DNA from: Methylophaga muralis | GTDB lineage: Bacteria > Pseudomonadota > Gammaproteobacteria > Nitrosococcales > Methylophagaceae | Direction of reading: 5' to 3' | Length of the DNA stretch: 64,000 bases | Assembly (NCBI RefSeq): GCF_001720165.1 | Contig: NZ_MCRI01000002.1 | Coordinates: 112,030-176,029 of the forward strand | In this document: one piece after another, positions 17,736 to 26,968 of the stretch | Numbering within the stretch: the first letter of the stretch is position 1 | Layout: each line of letters begins with the position of its first letter | The notes under the pieces: generated by a model | What the model saw: only the letters and a program-made list of their open reading frames with translations | What the model was told of the DNA's origin: nothing | Database searches by the model: none | Program-made: the position numbers and the translations under genes

Positions 17736-18569
17736 CTATTCCAAAGTGACGATAGCACTTGGATGCTGCACAAATAAACTGTAATGGTCTCCACGTTTTG
17801 ATATCCAGCCACGTACTTCCAATGGTTTATTCAAATACGTGCCTAATGGTGGAAACAAAGCCTGTTGTTTTTTGGCAATGCGCAGGCTGACTTTGTCATT
17901 GACCTTTAATACCCAATAATCCCGGGTTTGAGACTGTGATTTGGCCGTTAATCGCCAGCGCTGCCAGCCTCGATAATCATTTTCGTTAATCGTTGACACC
18001 TTGCGAGGCTGATAATGTTTATCCGCCCATATGCCTTTTTTCTGCTCAACTGCTTGTTGCTGGGCTGTTATCAATTGTTCAGCATACTGCAGATTAGGTG
18101 GCTGAATAGTTAAAGCAGCCAATCCCTGTTGTAGTAGTTGTTCGTTGATAAACGCCCCATCAACTGTCCATGCATAGGCTAATTGTCGGTCATAACGGTC
18201 GCGTTTTTCGGTATCGTATTGCAGGTAAACCTGTCCCTGTTTTAACTTATTTCTTAACCAGTCCCGAGCTGCAATACCACCGGGTTCTGCTTCGCGGTGT
18301 CTTGAGCTGATTTCTGGTGTATTGATACTGAGTAACCTGACCCGTTCATTATTTTCCAAAACAAAAGTATCACCGTCATAAACCCGTTTTACATTGAATA
18401 AATAACGATTGGAACTGGGTTGAAGCTCGATAGCCTCAGCAGCCGGATCAGCCGGTTGATCAGAAAATATCTGCCGACCACTTTCATCAGTCCACTGATA
18501 AATCTCGGTAGCACTTACCGAAACAGATAAGCAGAACAGCAGAAAAACCGAATAGAAATATTTCACCAT
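17736..18569 (-). CDS. Secreted thermonuclease-like protein with N-terminal DUF4124 domain
   Basis: The 277-residue protein has a signal peptide (YFYSVFLLFCLSVSVSA), then a short DUF4124 domain (EIYQWTDESGRQIFSDQP). A staphylococcal nuclease-like domain follows (about residues 55-185) with the calcium/catalytic residues DGDT, RVRLLSINTPE and YDRQLAYAW, and the C-terminal 80 residues may form an OB-like extension. It likely cuts nucleic acid in the periplasm or outside. The ATG at 18569 follows the ubiA stop by three bases, so it is probably the last gene of the gmk-to-ubiA run. Confidence 0.85.
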   Translation of the reverse strand: MVKYFYSVFLLFCLSVSVSATEIYQWTDESGRQIFSDQPADPAAEAIELQPSSNRYLFNVKRVYDGDTFVLENNERVRLLSINTPEISSRHREAEPGGIAARDWLRNKLKQGQVYLQYDTEKRDRYDRQLAYAWTVDGAFINEQLLQQGLAALTIQPPNLQYAEQLITAQQQAVEQKKGIWADKHYQPRKVSTINENDYRGWQRWRLTAKSQSQTRDYWVLKVNDKVSLRIAKKQQALFPPLGTYLNKPLEVRGWISKRGDHYSLFVQHPSAIVTLE

Positions 18570-18572
18570 CAA

Positions 18573-19439
18573 TTAAACCAGGCTGTAGTGCAGAACGATA
18601 CTGAAAAACACTACAGCACCTACCCAGTTATTATTCAGAAAGGCTTGTAAACAGGCATTTCGTTCACGATCTTTGCTCAGGCGTAATTGATAAATAAACA
18701 GCATCGCCGCTATCAATAAAACCAGATAAAACACCATGCTCAGCTGCAATTGCAGACCTATCAGGATCATGATCAGCAAAAAGCCCAGTTGTAATAAGGC
18801 TTGAATTAACAAGTCATTTCTGCCAAATAAAATCGCGGTTGATTTCACCCCGGCTTGTAGATCATCTTCACGATCGGCCATCGCGTAAAAAGTGTCGTAC
18901 ATGGTGGTCCACACAATATTGGCGACAAACAACCACCAGACAATACTTGGTAATGTATTGGTCTGAGCGGCAAACGCCATCGGAATCGCCCAGCCAAACG
19001 CCATGCCCAATACCAGCTGTGGCAGATAGGTAAAGCGTTTCATAAAGGGATAAATCGCAGCCAGCAGAACAGCTATCAATGACAGTGCAATGGTGAAGGA
19101 ATTAAGCTGCAAAACCAGGATAAACGCTACTAAGGCTAGGCTTACAAATGTCAGCACCGCCTGCTTAGCGGTTAATGCACCTGTTGCTAAAGGCCGGTTT
19201 TCAGTTCGCCATACCTGACCATCAATATGCCGATCGGCATAATCATTGATGGCACAACCTGCGGCTCGCATCAGCACTACCCCAGCGATAAAAATCAGTA
19301 GAATCTTGATGTCGGGTAATCCACCAGCCGCTATCCATAATGCGGTTAAGGTCGGCCATAGCAATAATAAAATACCGATAGGCCGATTCATTCGGGTCAG
19401 TTGCCAGTAAGGCTGCAGACGACTCCATAAGCTTGTCAT
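18573..19439 (-). CDS. ubiA: 4-hydroxybenzoate polyprenyltransferase
   Basis: UbiA joins the polyprenyl tail to 4-hydroxybenzoate in ubiquinone synthesis, in the inner membrane. The 288-residue protein has eight or nine hydrophobic helices and the two aspartate motifs: [20 protein letters not shown] and [12 protein letters not shown]. The ATG at 19439 overlaps the ubiC stop as ATGA. A TTG three codons upstream is less likely. UbiC supplies its substrate, which matches the gene order. Confidence 0.93.
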   Translation of the reverse strand: MTSLWSRLQPYWQLTRMNRPIGILLLLWPTLTALWIAAGGLPDIKILLIFIAGVVLMRAAGCAINDYADRHIDGQVWRTENRPLATGALTAKQAVLTFVSLALVAFILVLQLNSFTIALSLIAVLLAAIYPFMKRFTYLPQLVLGMAFGWAIPMAFAAQTNTLPSIVWWLFVANIVWTTMYDTFYAMADREDDLQAGVKSTAILFGRNDLLIQALLQLGFLLIMILIGLQLQLSMVFYLVLLIAAMLFIYQLRLSKDRERNACLQAFLNNNWVGAVVFFSIVLHYSLV

Positions 19440-19990
19440 ATCGACCAATCCTGATTTGGTAAAAACATTTCGCAGACCAGTAAACTGTTCTCAGCAAAAT
19501 AAAAACAGGATCGTCGTGCCCACATAATAGCTTTGTCATCCATTTCAATACCGTGGTGTTTTGCCAATTCAAACAGGCTGTGTCCTGCCCGCAGACTAGT
19601 CACTTCAAGCGGGCCGCGTTGGATTGCCGGATCAGTAAACAGAATTTCACCCAATGAACGGTTACCCAGATGATGAATATGCAAATGCGCCTGCAATGCC
19701 TGATAGCTGACACGCGGCACAATGGTGCGGGCAAATACCCGGGCGTCATCGCCGTCGCGCAAAATCACTTCACGGCAATAGGCATGTTCATGTAAGGGCT
19801 GTTCCAGTTTCAAAGCCTCTTCACTTAATGGCTTTTGCCAACCGGACTGCTGCAGATCCACACTGAACTGTTGTTGACTGGTCTGTTGCAATCGCAAAGT
19901 CAACGAACCTTTATCAGTCAGCCAGCCAGCCAATTCGTTTGGCAGCTTCGCAGTAGTGGCCGGATGCCAATGTGCTTGGCTTTTCATCAT
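19436..19990 (-). CDS. ubiC: Chorismate lyase
   Basis: UbiC splits chorismate into 4-hydroxybenzoate and pyruvate, the first committed step of ubiquinone synthesis. The 184-residue protein has the family's [20 protein letters not shown] with the substrate-binding arginine, [13 protein letters not shown] and an ARRSCFYF end motif. It starts at ATG 19990 (a second ATG follows directly) and overlaps ubiA by four bases. Confidence 0.9.
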   Translation of the reverse strand: MMKSQAHWHPATTAKLPNELAGWLTDKGSLTLRLQQTSQQQFSVDLQQSGWQKPLSEEALKLEQPLHEHAYCREVILRDGDDARVFARTIVPRVSYQALQAHLHIHHLGNRSLGEILFTDPAIQRGPLEVTSLRAGHSLFELAKHHGIEMDDKAIMWARRSCFYFAENSLLVCEMFLPNQDWSI

Positions 19991-20003
19991 AAAAAATTGG
20001 AAC

Positions 20004-22088
20004 TCATACTTGTCCGAAGTTCAGTTTGGTGCCGAACCAGCGGTTAATTAATGGTGCTACGTTTTCCGGATGCTGAGTGATTAAGGTTTCAGCTGCTTTA
20101 GTTACGGCTGGCAATAAATCCTGATCGGCCAGTAAATCAGCTACCCTGAATTGCGGTAAACCAGTTTGCCGTGTGCCCAATACTTCCCCCGGGCCACGAA
20201 TTTCCAGATCGCGCTGGGCAATTACAAAACCATCATTACTTTCACGTAAACAAGCCAGCCGGGCCAGACCATTTTCCGACAGCGGCGGATGGTACATCAA
20301 CACGCAATGACTCTGCACTGTACCGCGGCCTACCCGGCCACGTAACTGATGCAATTGTGCCAGCCCCAGACGCTCGGCATTTTCAATCACCATTAAACTG
20401 GCATTGGGAACATCCACGCCGACTTCAATCACCGTGGTGGCCACCAACAAATCAATCTCACCCTGTTTGAACGCCTGCATCACTTGTTCTTTTTCTGCTG
20501 ACTTCATTCGACCATGTACCAGTGCAATCCGTAAGTCAGGCAACGCTTGCTGCAATTGCTCAGCGGTATCTTCTGCTGCCTGACATTGTAAATGCTCAGA
20601 CTCTTCAATCAAGGTGCAGACCCAGTACACCTGACGTTTTTGCTGACAGGCCACATGGATGCGTTCAATCACTTCCTGTCGCCGATTATCCGCTACCACC
20701 ACGGTGGTGACCGGTTGCCTGCCAGGAGGCAATTCATCAATTACTGAAACATTTAAATCAGCATACGCTGTCATCGCCAGGGTTCGTGGAATCGGTGTTG
20801 CCGTCATGACCAGTTGATGTGGCAAGATATCAACCGCTTTGCCTTTATCACGTAACGCCATACGCTGATGCACACCAAAACGATGCTGCTCATCAATAAT
20901 CACCAACCCCAAACGATTAAACGTCACTTCATCCTGAAATAACGCATGGGTACCCACAGCAATATTGATTTCACCTTCTGCCAGTGCGGCAATCACCTGT
21001 CGACGCTGCGCCGCTGTTTGCTTGCCGGCACACCAGCCAACCTGAATTCCCAGCGGCTCAAGCCAGTTACGAAAGGTCTGATAATGCTGTTCGGCTAATA
21101 ATTCTGTGGGTGCCATCATTACCGCCTGATAGCCGCTGGAAACGGCCATTAACGCTGATAAAGCAGCTACTACTGTTTTGCCTGATCCGACATCGCCCTG
21201 CACCAGTCGCTGCATCGGAATATTTTGTTGCAGATCTTTACGAATCTCTTTGATAACACGTTGTTGCGCGCTGGTTAATGGAAATGGCAGTTGTTGTAAA
21301 AACTTTTCGCTGAACATATCTGCATTAAACTTTGGCGCTTGATGTTGCTGAGCGCGATAGCGGATTTGCCGCATGCTGAGTTGTTGAGCCAGTAATTCTT
21401 CAAACGCCAGCCGTTTCTGTGCCGGATGTTCACGAGCGATTAACTGACCGACATCACAATCAGGAGGCGGCAAATGCACATATTTCAGAGCTTGTGTCAG
21501 ATCAAAATGGGCAACTCGCGGATCCAGCAAAGCTTCCGGCAAATAAGACGGCATGGTTTGCTGATCGAGCAGTTTTAACGCCTGATTTAGCAATTTACGC
21601 CAGGAAAGTTGGTGCAGGCCTTCCGTAGTCGGATATACCGGGGTGAGGGCTTCTTCGACAGAAAATGGCACATCACCGTGAATAAGTTGATATTCGGGAT
21701 GCACCATTTCCAATGCAGATGGGCCACTGCGTACTTCACCAAAACAGCGAATTCGCTGACCTTTTGCTAATTGCTGTTGCTGGCTTTTGGAAAAATGAAA
21801 AAAGCGTAATACCAGTGCCCCAGTGCCATCACTGATATGACACAGCAAAGATCGGCGGCGGCCGAACTTCACCTGACTCAGTTGAATAACACCTTCAATC
21901 AGTATTTCCTGTTGCGGCCGCAAACTGCCGATAGGCATTAATCGGGTTCGGTCCTGATAGCGTAAGGGTAGATGAAACAACAGATCTTGGATCTGGCGTA
22001 TCCCAAGTTTATCAAGCTTCTCAGCGAGTTTTGTGCCGACACCTTTCAGCGAGGTGACCGGATCGGCAATGGCCAGTTCAGTCACCAA
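20004..22088 (-). CDS. recG: ATP-dependent DNA helicase RecG
   Basis: RecG reverses stalled replication forks and branch-migrates Holliday junctions. The 694-residue protein has an N-terminal wedge/OB domain (about 60-150), Walker A GDVGSGKT, motif II DEQHRFG, TATPIPRT, LVATTVIEVGVDVPNA, QLRGRVGRG and the C-terminal TRG-like region. The start is TTG 22088 or GTG 22085, with AAAGG six to nine bases upstream. Its position downstream of spoT is the common gammaproteobacterial order. Confidence 0.95.
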   Translation of the reverse strand: MVTELAIADPVTSLKGVGTKLAEKLDKLGIRQIQDLLFHLPLRYQDRTRLMPIGSLRPQQEILIEGVIQLSQVKFGRRRSLLCHISDGTGALVLRFFHFSKSQQQQLAKGQRIRCFGEVRSGPSALEMVHPEYQLIHGDVPFSVEEALTPVYPTTEGLHQLSWRKLLNQALKLLDQQTMPSYLPEALLDPRVAHFDLTQALKYVHLPPPDCDVGQLIAREHPAQKRLAFEELLAQQLSMRQIRYRAQQHQAPKFNADMFSEKFLQQLPFPLTSAQQRVIKEIRKDLQQNIPMQRLVQGDVGSGKTVVAALSALMAVSSGYQAVMMAPTELLAEQHYQTFRNWLEPLGIQVGWCAGKQTAAQRRQVIAALAEGEINIAVGTHALFQDEVTFNRLGLVIIDEQHRFGVHQRMALRDKGKAVDILPHQLVMTATPIPRTLAMTAYADLNVSVIDELPPGRQPVTTVVVADNRRQEVIERIHVACQQKRQVYWVCTLIEESEHLQCQAAEDTAEQLQQALPDLRIALVHGRMKSAEKEQVMQAFKQGEIDLLVATTVIEVGVDVPNASLMVIENAERLGLAQLHQLRGRVGRGTVQSHCVLMYHPPLSENGLARLACLRESNDGFVIAQRDLEIRGPGEVLGTRQTGLPQFRVADLLADQDLLPAVTKAAETLITQHPENVAPLINRWFGTKLNFGQV

Positions 22089-22110
22089 TCACCGCCTTTA
22101 ACGAACGAGG

Positions 22111-22497
22111 TTATGCGCCAAGATGCAAAATAGCATCCATTTCAACCGGTACATCTTTAGGTAACGATGCCACGCCAATCGCAGCACGAGCAGGATAAGG
22201 TTGTTGAAAATACTCGGCCATGATTTCGTTCACAGTGCCGAAATAAGCCAGATCAGTCAGATAGATATTGAGTTTGACGACATCTTGTAAACTGCCACCA
22301 GCAGCCTTAGCAACAGCCGATAAATTATCAAACACCTGGCGGACCTGAGTGGCAAAGTCACCTTCAACCACCGTCATGGTTTCTGGTACTAATGGAATTT
22401 GACCAGACAAGTAAACAACATCGCCCACTTTGACAGCTTGTGAATAAGTACCAATTGCTGCAGGCGCATTGCTGGTGTGGATAATTTCTCGGGACAT
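22111..22497 (-). CDS. ridA: RidA family enamine/imine deaminase
   Basis: RidA hydrolyses reactive 2-aminoacrylate and related imines released by PLP enzymes. The 128-residue protein shows the family hallmarks: [28 protein letters not shown], the catalytic arginine in [19 protein letters not shown] and a C-terminal MDAILHL. It sits between spoT and recG, where E. coli has trmH, an arrangement common in other gammaproteobacteria. Confidence 0.92.
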   Translation of the reverse strand: MSREIIHTSNAPAAIGTYSQAVKVGDVVYLSGQIPLVPETMTVVEGDFATQVRQVFDNLSAVAKAAGGSLQDVVKLNIYLTDLAYFGTVNEIMAEYFQQPYPARAAIGVASLPKDVPVEMDAILHLGA

Positions 22498-22540
22498 AAA
22501 AACTCCGGCTAAGTCGTCTTAAGACGACAGATTAAACAAA

Positions 22541-24700
22541 TCAGTTATTAATACGGTTAATACGTTCGACCATTTCCAGTTGGCGTAAACGACGGATAAT
22601 GCGTGCCAGATGCTGGCGATTAGTGACTTCAATGGTCAGCCGCAGATGGGTAAAACCACCATCACGCTCGTCCACCATTACATTGTCGATATTCGACTCG
22701 GCTTCTGAAATCACCGAAGCGATCGTTGCTAGTGCACCACGTTGATTTTTCAGTTGCACCATTAAATCCACCGGAAAATCACGTTTGATTTCTTTGGCCC
22801 AGGCAACATCCAGCCATTTTTCATTTTGCTCACGTAAATGCGTAGTATTTTTACAGCTGCGTTGATGAATGATGATGCCGCGGCCCGCACTGACAAAACC
22901 GTGAATCGGATCGCCGGGGATCGGATGACAGCAACGGGCAAAATTCACCACCATGCCTTCGGTACCGGCAATCAGCAGTGCTTGCGGCTCTTTATTCGGG
23001 GTCTCTTCCTGTAACAGCTTTTGAGCAACCAACAGGGCAGAAATATTTCCCAGTCCCAAATCGGTTAATAATTCGTCAAAGTTTTCCAGCTCATACTCTT
23101 TCAGCAACGCGGTTATGCGTTTGGTTGGAATATTTTCCAGAGCCGTTGAAAATGCCGTCAGGTGTTTATTTAACAGCCGCTGTCCAAGCTGAATCGCCTC
23201 TTCACCTTGCAGGTGTTTGAGGTAATTTCGGATATTGGTGCGAGCTTTAGGCGTCACCACAAAGTTCAGCCAGGCTGGATTCGGGTGTGAGGTTGGTGAA
23301 GTAATGATTTCGACTGATTGACCGGTTTCCAGTTGTGAACTCAAAGGGACCAAATGACGGCCCACCCGAGCTGCGACACAACTATTGCCGACATCAGAGT
23401 GTACTGCATAAGCAAAATCCACCGCTGTTGAGCCACGCGGCAAGGTTAAAATTTCACCTCTTGGCGTAGACACATAAATCTCATCGGGGAATAAATCAAT
23501 TCGCAGATTTTCCAAAAATTCCATCGAATCGCCAGAACCTTTCTGCATTTCCAGAATGCCTTGCAACCATTGTCTGGCTTTGCGATGCGCCAAGGTGTTC
23601 CCGGCGGCTTCGCCAGTTTTATATAACCAGTGAGCAGCGACCCCTGCTTCTGCCAGTTGATCCATATCACGCGAACGAATTTGAACTTCTATCGGCACTC
23701 CATAAGGCCCGAATAAAACCGTATGCAATGATTGATAACCATTGGCTTTGGGGATCGCAATATAGTCTTTGAATTTGCCCTGTACCGGCTTGTAAAGGTT
23801 ATGTACTACGCCGAGCATTCGATAACAGGCATCCACATCATCAACGATAATACGGAATGCATAGACATCCATGACTTCTGAAAACGACAGCTGCTTGCTG
23901 ACCATTTTCTTGTAAATGCTGTAGAGATTTTTTTCACGCCCTTGAATATCAGCGCTCAAACCTTCCTGTTCCATACGATTAAGAATGGAAGCGGTGATCT
24001 GACTGACGATTTCCTTGCGATTGCCTCGGGCTTTACGTATTGCATCGCCCAATACACGGTAACGAATCGGATACAGAACATGGAAGCCAAGATCTTCCAG
24101 TTCACAACGCATCAGATTCATCCCCAATCGTTGGGCAATCGGGGCGTATATTTCCAGAGTTTCATTGGCGATGCGGCGACGTTTTTCAGGACGCAAATGT
24201 CCCAAAGTACGCATATTGTGCAGTCGGTCAGCCAGCTTGACGATAATGACACGAATATCACGCGACATGGCCAGCAACATTTTTCGCAGATTTTCTGCTT
24301 GAGCGTGTTGGCGTGTTTCAAAAGCGGCTTGGGCCAGCTTAGTAACACCTTCAACTAATTCCGCGACTGGTTCACCGAATTCAGCAATCACATCACGTTT
24401 AGACATTTCTGTGTCTTCAATAACGTCATGCAACAGGCCGGCCATAATGCACTCATAATCCATGTGCATCATCGCCAGTACATGCGCTACCGCTAAGGGG
24501 TGGGTGATGTAACGTTCACCACTGCGTCGAGTCTGTCCTTCATGGCATTGTTCTGCAAAATGATAGGCGCGACGGATTGACTCGACCTGATTGGTTTCTA
24601 AGTAATTTGAGGTCGCAAAACACAGATCATCTATCGTGAGTTTGGGCTCTGACTCCTGAATGAAGTCAAGCTCAGACGCAACAGAAGGTTTTGCGCTCAC
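22541..24700 (-). CDS. spoT: Bifunctional (p)ppGpp synthetase/hydrolase
   Basis: The 719-residue Rel/Spo protein has an HD hydrolase domain (about residues 45-195) with RYITHPLAVA and LLHDVIEDTEM. A synthetase domain follows (about 235-350) with KFKDYIAIPKANGYQSLHT and EVQIRSRDMDQLAE, then a TGS domain (YVSTPRGEILTLPRGST), a helical/zinc region with VNFARCCHPIPGD and a C-terminal ACT domain. The intact HD residues indicate hydrolase activity. The K-F-K-D motif is the SpoT-type variant, not the RelA type. It lies five bases after rpoZ. Confidence 0.95.
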   Translation of the reverse strand: MSAKPSVASELDFIQESEPKLTIDDLCFATSNYLETNQVESIRRAYHFAEQCHEGQTRRSGERYITHPLAVAHVLAMMHMDYECIMAGLLHDVIEDTEMSKRDVIAEFGEPVAELVEGVTKLAQAAFETRQHAQAENLRKMLLAMSRDIRVIIVKLADRLHNMRTLGHLRPEKRRRIANETLEIYAPIAQRLGMNLMRCELEDLGFHVLYPIRYRVLGDAIRKARGNRKEIVSQITASILNRMEQEGLSADIQGREKNLYSIYKKMVSKQLSFSEVMDVYAFRIIVDDVDACYRMLGVVHNLYKPVQGKFKDYIAIPKANGYQSLHTVLFGPYGVPIEVQIRSRDMDQLAEAGVAAHWLYKTGEAAGNTLAHRKARQWLQGILEMQKGSGDSMEFLENLRIDLFPDEIYVSTPRGEILTLPRGSTAVDFAYAVHSDVGNSCVAARVGRHLVPLSSQLETGQSVEIITSPTSHPNPAWLNFVVTPKARTNIRNYLKHLQGEEAIQLGQRLLNKHLTAFSTALENIPTKRITALLKEYELENFDELLTDLGLGNISALLVAQKLLQEETPNKEPQALLIAGTEGMVVNFARCCHPIPGDPIHGFVSAGRGIIIHQRSCKNTTHLREQNEKWLDVAWAKEIKRDFPVDLMVQLKNQRGALATIASVISEAESNIDNVMVDERDGGFTHLRLTIEVTNRQHLARIIRRLRQLEMVERINRINN

Positions 24701-24705
24701 AATAA

Positions 24706-24966
24706 TTAAATTTCGTTTAGCAGCTCTTCGTCATTAACGATGCTTTCTGCAGCATGTTGACGAGCTGAGGTTTTAGTCAGAATCGTACGATCAACCAGAC
24801 CGGCGGCAATTTCACGTAAAGCGATAACGGTAGGTTTGTCGTTATCGACCGGTACCATTGCATCATCACCCATGGCGATTTGGCGGGCGCGTTTCGCTGC
24901 AACCAGCACCAATTGAAAACGGTTATCTACATTTTCGAGGCAATCTTCAACTGTAGTACGTGCCAT
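24706..24966 (-). CDS. rpoZ: RNA polymerase omega subunit
   Basis: The 86-residue protein starts [20 protein letters not shown] and continues with [11 protein letters not shown], the conserved omega core that clamps the beta-prime C-terminus and, in proteobacteria, forms part of a ppGpp site. It is placed between gmk and spoT, so an RNA polymerase subunit that senses ppGpp is co-transcribed with the ppGpp enzyme. Confidence 0.95.
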   Translation of the reverse strand: MARTTVEDCLENVDNRFQLVLVAAKRARQIAMGDDAMVPVDNDKPTVIALREIAAGLVDRTILTKTSARQHAAESIVNDEELLNEI

Positions 24967-25016
24967 GATAATTTGTCCTGTGGTTAAAACATGTAATTTT
25001 ACGAGAGATGCGAGGC

Positions 25017-25628
25017 TTAAGCCAGCAAATCAGCCAACAAGGTACTGTAATTTGACTGCTGAACAGCCAGTTTGTGCCGACTGGCCATCACGATCGCAGT
25101 CAGGCTGGCAAGTGCATGATCAAAATCATCGTTCACAATCAAATAATCAAATTCGACGTAATGTGACATTTCACTCTCGGCATCGCGCATTCTGCGCGAA
25201 ATAGTTGCTTCATCATCCTGTCCACGTCCTCTTAGACGTTGTTCAAGCGCCTGCTTGGAAGGGGGAAGAATAAAAATACTGCTACTGTCAGGAAAATTTT
25301 TCCGCACTTGCTGGGCGCCCTGCCAGTCAATTTCCAGAATCACATCATTTCCGGCATGCAACTGGTGATGCACTGCTGCTGCGGAAGTACCATAGCTGTG
25401 ATCAAATACAGTTGCTGATTCCAGAAAATCACCTGCTTCACGCATCTTGCTGAACATTTCTTCGCTGACAAAAAAGTAATCTTCCGTGTCTACTTCACCC
25501 GCTCGGGCAGGTCGTGTGGTATGTGAAACGGATAAGCGTACATGCGGATCCTGTTTGACCAAAGCACGAACCAGACTGGTTTTCCCCGCCCCTGAAGGCG
25601 CCGCTACGATAAATAAACTTCCAGACAT
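25017..25628 (-). CDS. gmk: Guanylate kinase
   Basis: Gmk phosphorylates GMP to GDP. The 203-residue protein has the P-loop [11 protein letters not shown] at residues 8-18, the GMP-binding [11 protein letters not shown] and [11 protein letters not shown], and the lid region [16 protein letters not shown]. Length and motifs are standard. It is the first gene of the gmk-rpoZ-spoT-ridA-recG-ubiC-ubiA run. Confidence 0.95.
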   Translation of the reverse strand: MSGSLFIVAAPSGAGKTSLVRALVKQDPHVRLSVSHTTRPARAGEVDTEDYFFVSEEMFSKMREAGDFLESATVFDHSYGTSAAAVHHQLHAGNDVILEIDWQGAQQVRKNFPDSSSIFILPPSKQALEQRLRGRGQDDEATISRRMRDAESEMSHYVEFDYLIVNDDFDHALASLTAIVMASRHKLAVQQSNYSTLLADLLA

Positions 25629-25819
25629 TTTGATACCCTGCAGATTGCGCGGTTTCAGTTTTGAAACCTAAATTCAGTAAGCCAAAACAATACTGGTTTA
25701 CGCTTTTTTGTGCCAGTTTTTTGCTTGGCTAAAAGCTGATTGTCTGTGGTTTTTCTATTGCTAATTCCCACTCCAACATAACCGTCAAACAAATAAAAAA
25801 TGTATTTGCTATTCCAAAC

Positions 25820-25838
25820 AAAAATAAATCTCATTATC
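25820..25838 (+). promoter_or_regulatory. Candidate Fur box upstream of ferric iron ABC operon
   Basis: By eye the 19 bases match 13 of 19 positions of the E. coli Fur consensus, with the right half (TCATTATC) perfect and the left half weak. It lies about 30 bases before the substrate-binding protein start. Iron-dependent repression of this operon is the expected biology. Confidence 0.5.
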
Positions 25839-25869
25839 ATTGCACTAATTATCAACCATGGAGTGTTCT

Positions 25870-26910
25870 ATGCGTAAAGCAGGTATCTTTCTTAGTGTAT
25901 GGCTGGGTTTAACTGTATTGCTGGTATCTGGGTGTAGTGACGATGCTCAACAAGAGATTCAAGAGGTTAATCTGTACTCTGCACGTATAGAATCTTTAAT
26001 CAAACCCTTATTGGATGAATTTACTGAAGAAACTGGTATTAAGGTCAATCTGGTTACCGGTAATGCAGATGAATTATTGCAACGCCTACAAAACGAAGGT
26101 CGCAATACACCTGCCGATATTTTGTTGACTACAGACGCAGGTCGTTTGCACCGTGCGATGGAAGTGGATTTGGTTCAGCCTGTTCAATCCGATATTTTGA
26201 TGCAGCGCATTCCAGCCTCATATCGTCATCCTGATGGCTATTGGTTTGGCTTATCACTGCGCGCCCGTCCAATAATGTACGTCAAAGATCGCGTTGATCC
26301 TGCTGAACTTTCGACTTATGAAGCCTTAGTGGAACCGCGTTGGAACAACAGGATCTGTGTTCGTTCATCCAGCAATGTTTATAACCAGTCAATGGTCGCA
26401 TCAATGATTGTGGCCAATGGTGAAGCGGCAACAGAAGAATGGGCAAAAGGATTGGTTGCAAACTTCGCGCGTTCTCCTCAAGGTGGTGACCGTGATCAAA
26501 TTAGTGCTGCCGCCGCTGGGCAGTGCGATATCGTGATCGCCAACACGTATTATCTGGCGGGTATGCTGACCAGCAATGATGCTAATGAAAGAGAAGCTGC
26601 AGAAAAGATCGGTGTTTTCTGGCCTAATCAGGCTGATCGCGGTGTTCATATCAATGTATCCGGAGCTGCTGTTATTAAAGACGCTAAAAATCAACAAAAC
26701 GCCATTAAATTGATTGAATTCCTCAGCAGTGACACTTCGCAAAAATGGTATGCAGAAACCAATGGCGAATATCCAGTGCGAGCCGATATCGAAAAAGGCG
26801 AGCTATTGGAACAATGGGGTGATTTTCTGGCCGACCCGTTGGACATGGATAAATTAGGTGAATTTAATGCAGATGCGTTGCGTTTAATGGATCGTGCAGG
26901 TTGGCAATAA
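25870..26910 (+). CDS. fbpA: Ferric iron ABC transporter substrate-binding lipoprotein (FbpA type)
   Basis: The 346-residue protein has a lipoprotein signal (LLVSG-C, cysteine at about residue 22). The mature part is an iron-binding periplasmic protein of the FbpA/FutA type: VNLYSARIESLIKPLLDEF, LLTTDAGRLH, WFGLSLRARPIMY, and the adjacent tyrosines in ANTYYLAGM that coordinate Fe3+ in this family. The ATG at 25870 has GGAG six bases upstream; an in-frame ATG 12 bases earlier is too close to it. The FbpB and FbpC genes follow. Confidence 0.9.
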   Translation: MRKAGIFLSVWLGLTVLLVSGCSDDAQQEIQEVNLYSARIESLIKPLLDEFTEETGIKVNLVTGNADELLQRLQNEGRNTPADILLTTDAGRLHRAMEVDLVQPVQSDILMQRIPASYRHPDGYWFGLSLRARPIMYVKDRVDPAELSTYEALVEPRWNNRICVRSSSNVYNQSMVASMIVANGEAATEEWAKGLVANFARSPQGGDRDQISAAAAGQCDIVIANTYYLAGMLTSNDANEREAAEKIGVFWPNQADRGVHINVSGAAVIKDAKNQQNAIKLIEFLSSDTSQKWYAETNGEYPVRADIEKGELLEQWGDFLADPLDMDKLGEFNADALRLMDRAGWQ

Positions 26911-26922
26911 AGGTTTCTATGC

Positions 26923-26962
26923 GTAAAGTTGGCAGTTTTGTCAGATTAACTGCCAACTTTAC
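26923..26962 (+). promoter_or_regulatory. Intercistronic hairpin and 19-codon leader frame between fbpA and fbpB
   Basis: A perfect 15-bp stem GTAAAGTTGGCAGTT / AACTGCCAACTTTAC (26923-26937 with 26948-26962) with a 10-base loop ends six bases before the fbpB ATG, so fbpB has no free ribosome site. A 19-codon frame (ATG 26919, AGG upstream, stop 26976-26978) runs through the hairpin and overlaps the fbpB start. This suggests hairpin protection of fbpA mRNA and translational coupling into fbpB. Confidence 0.55.
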
Positions 26963-26968
26963 CTTTCC

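Noticed and set aside
20171..20470. Plus-strand 99-codon open frame opposite recG
   Set aside because: recG is complete with all helicase motifs; the opposite frame is a shadow.
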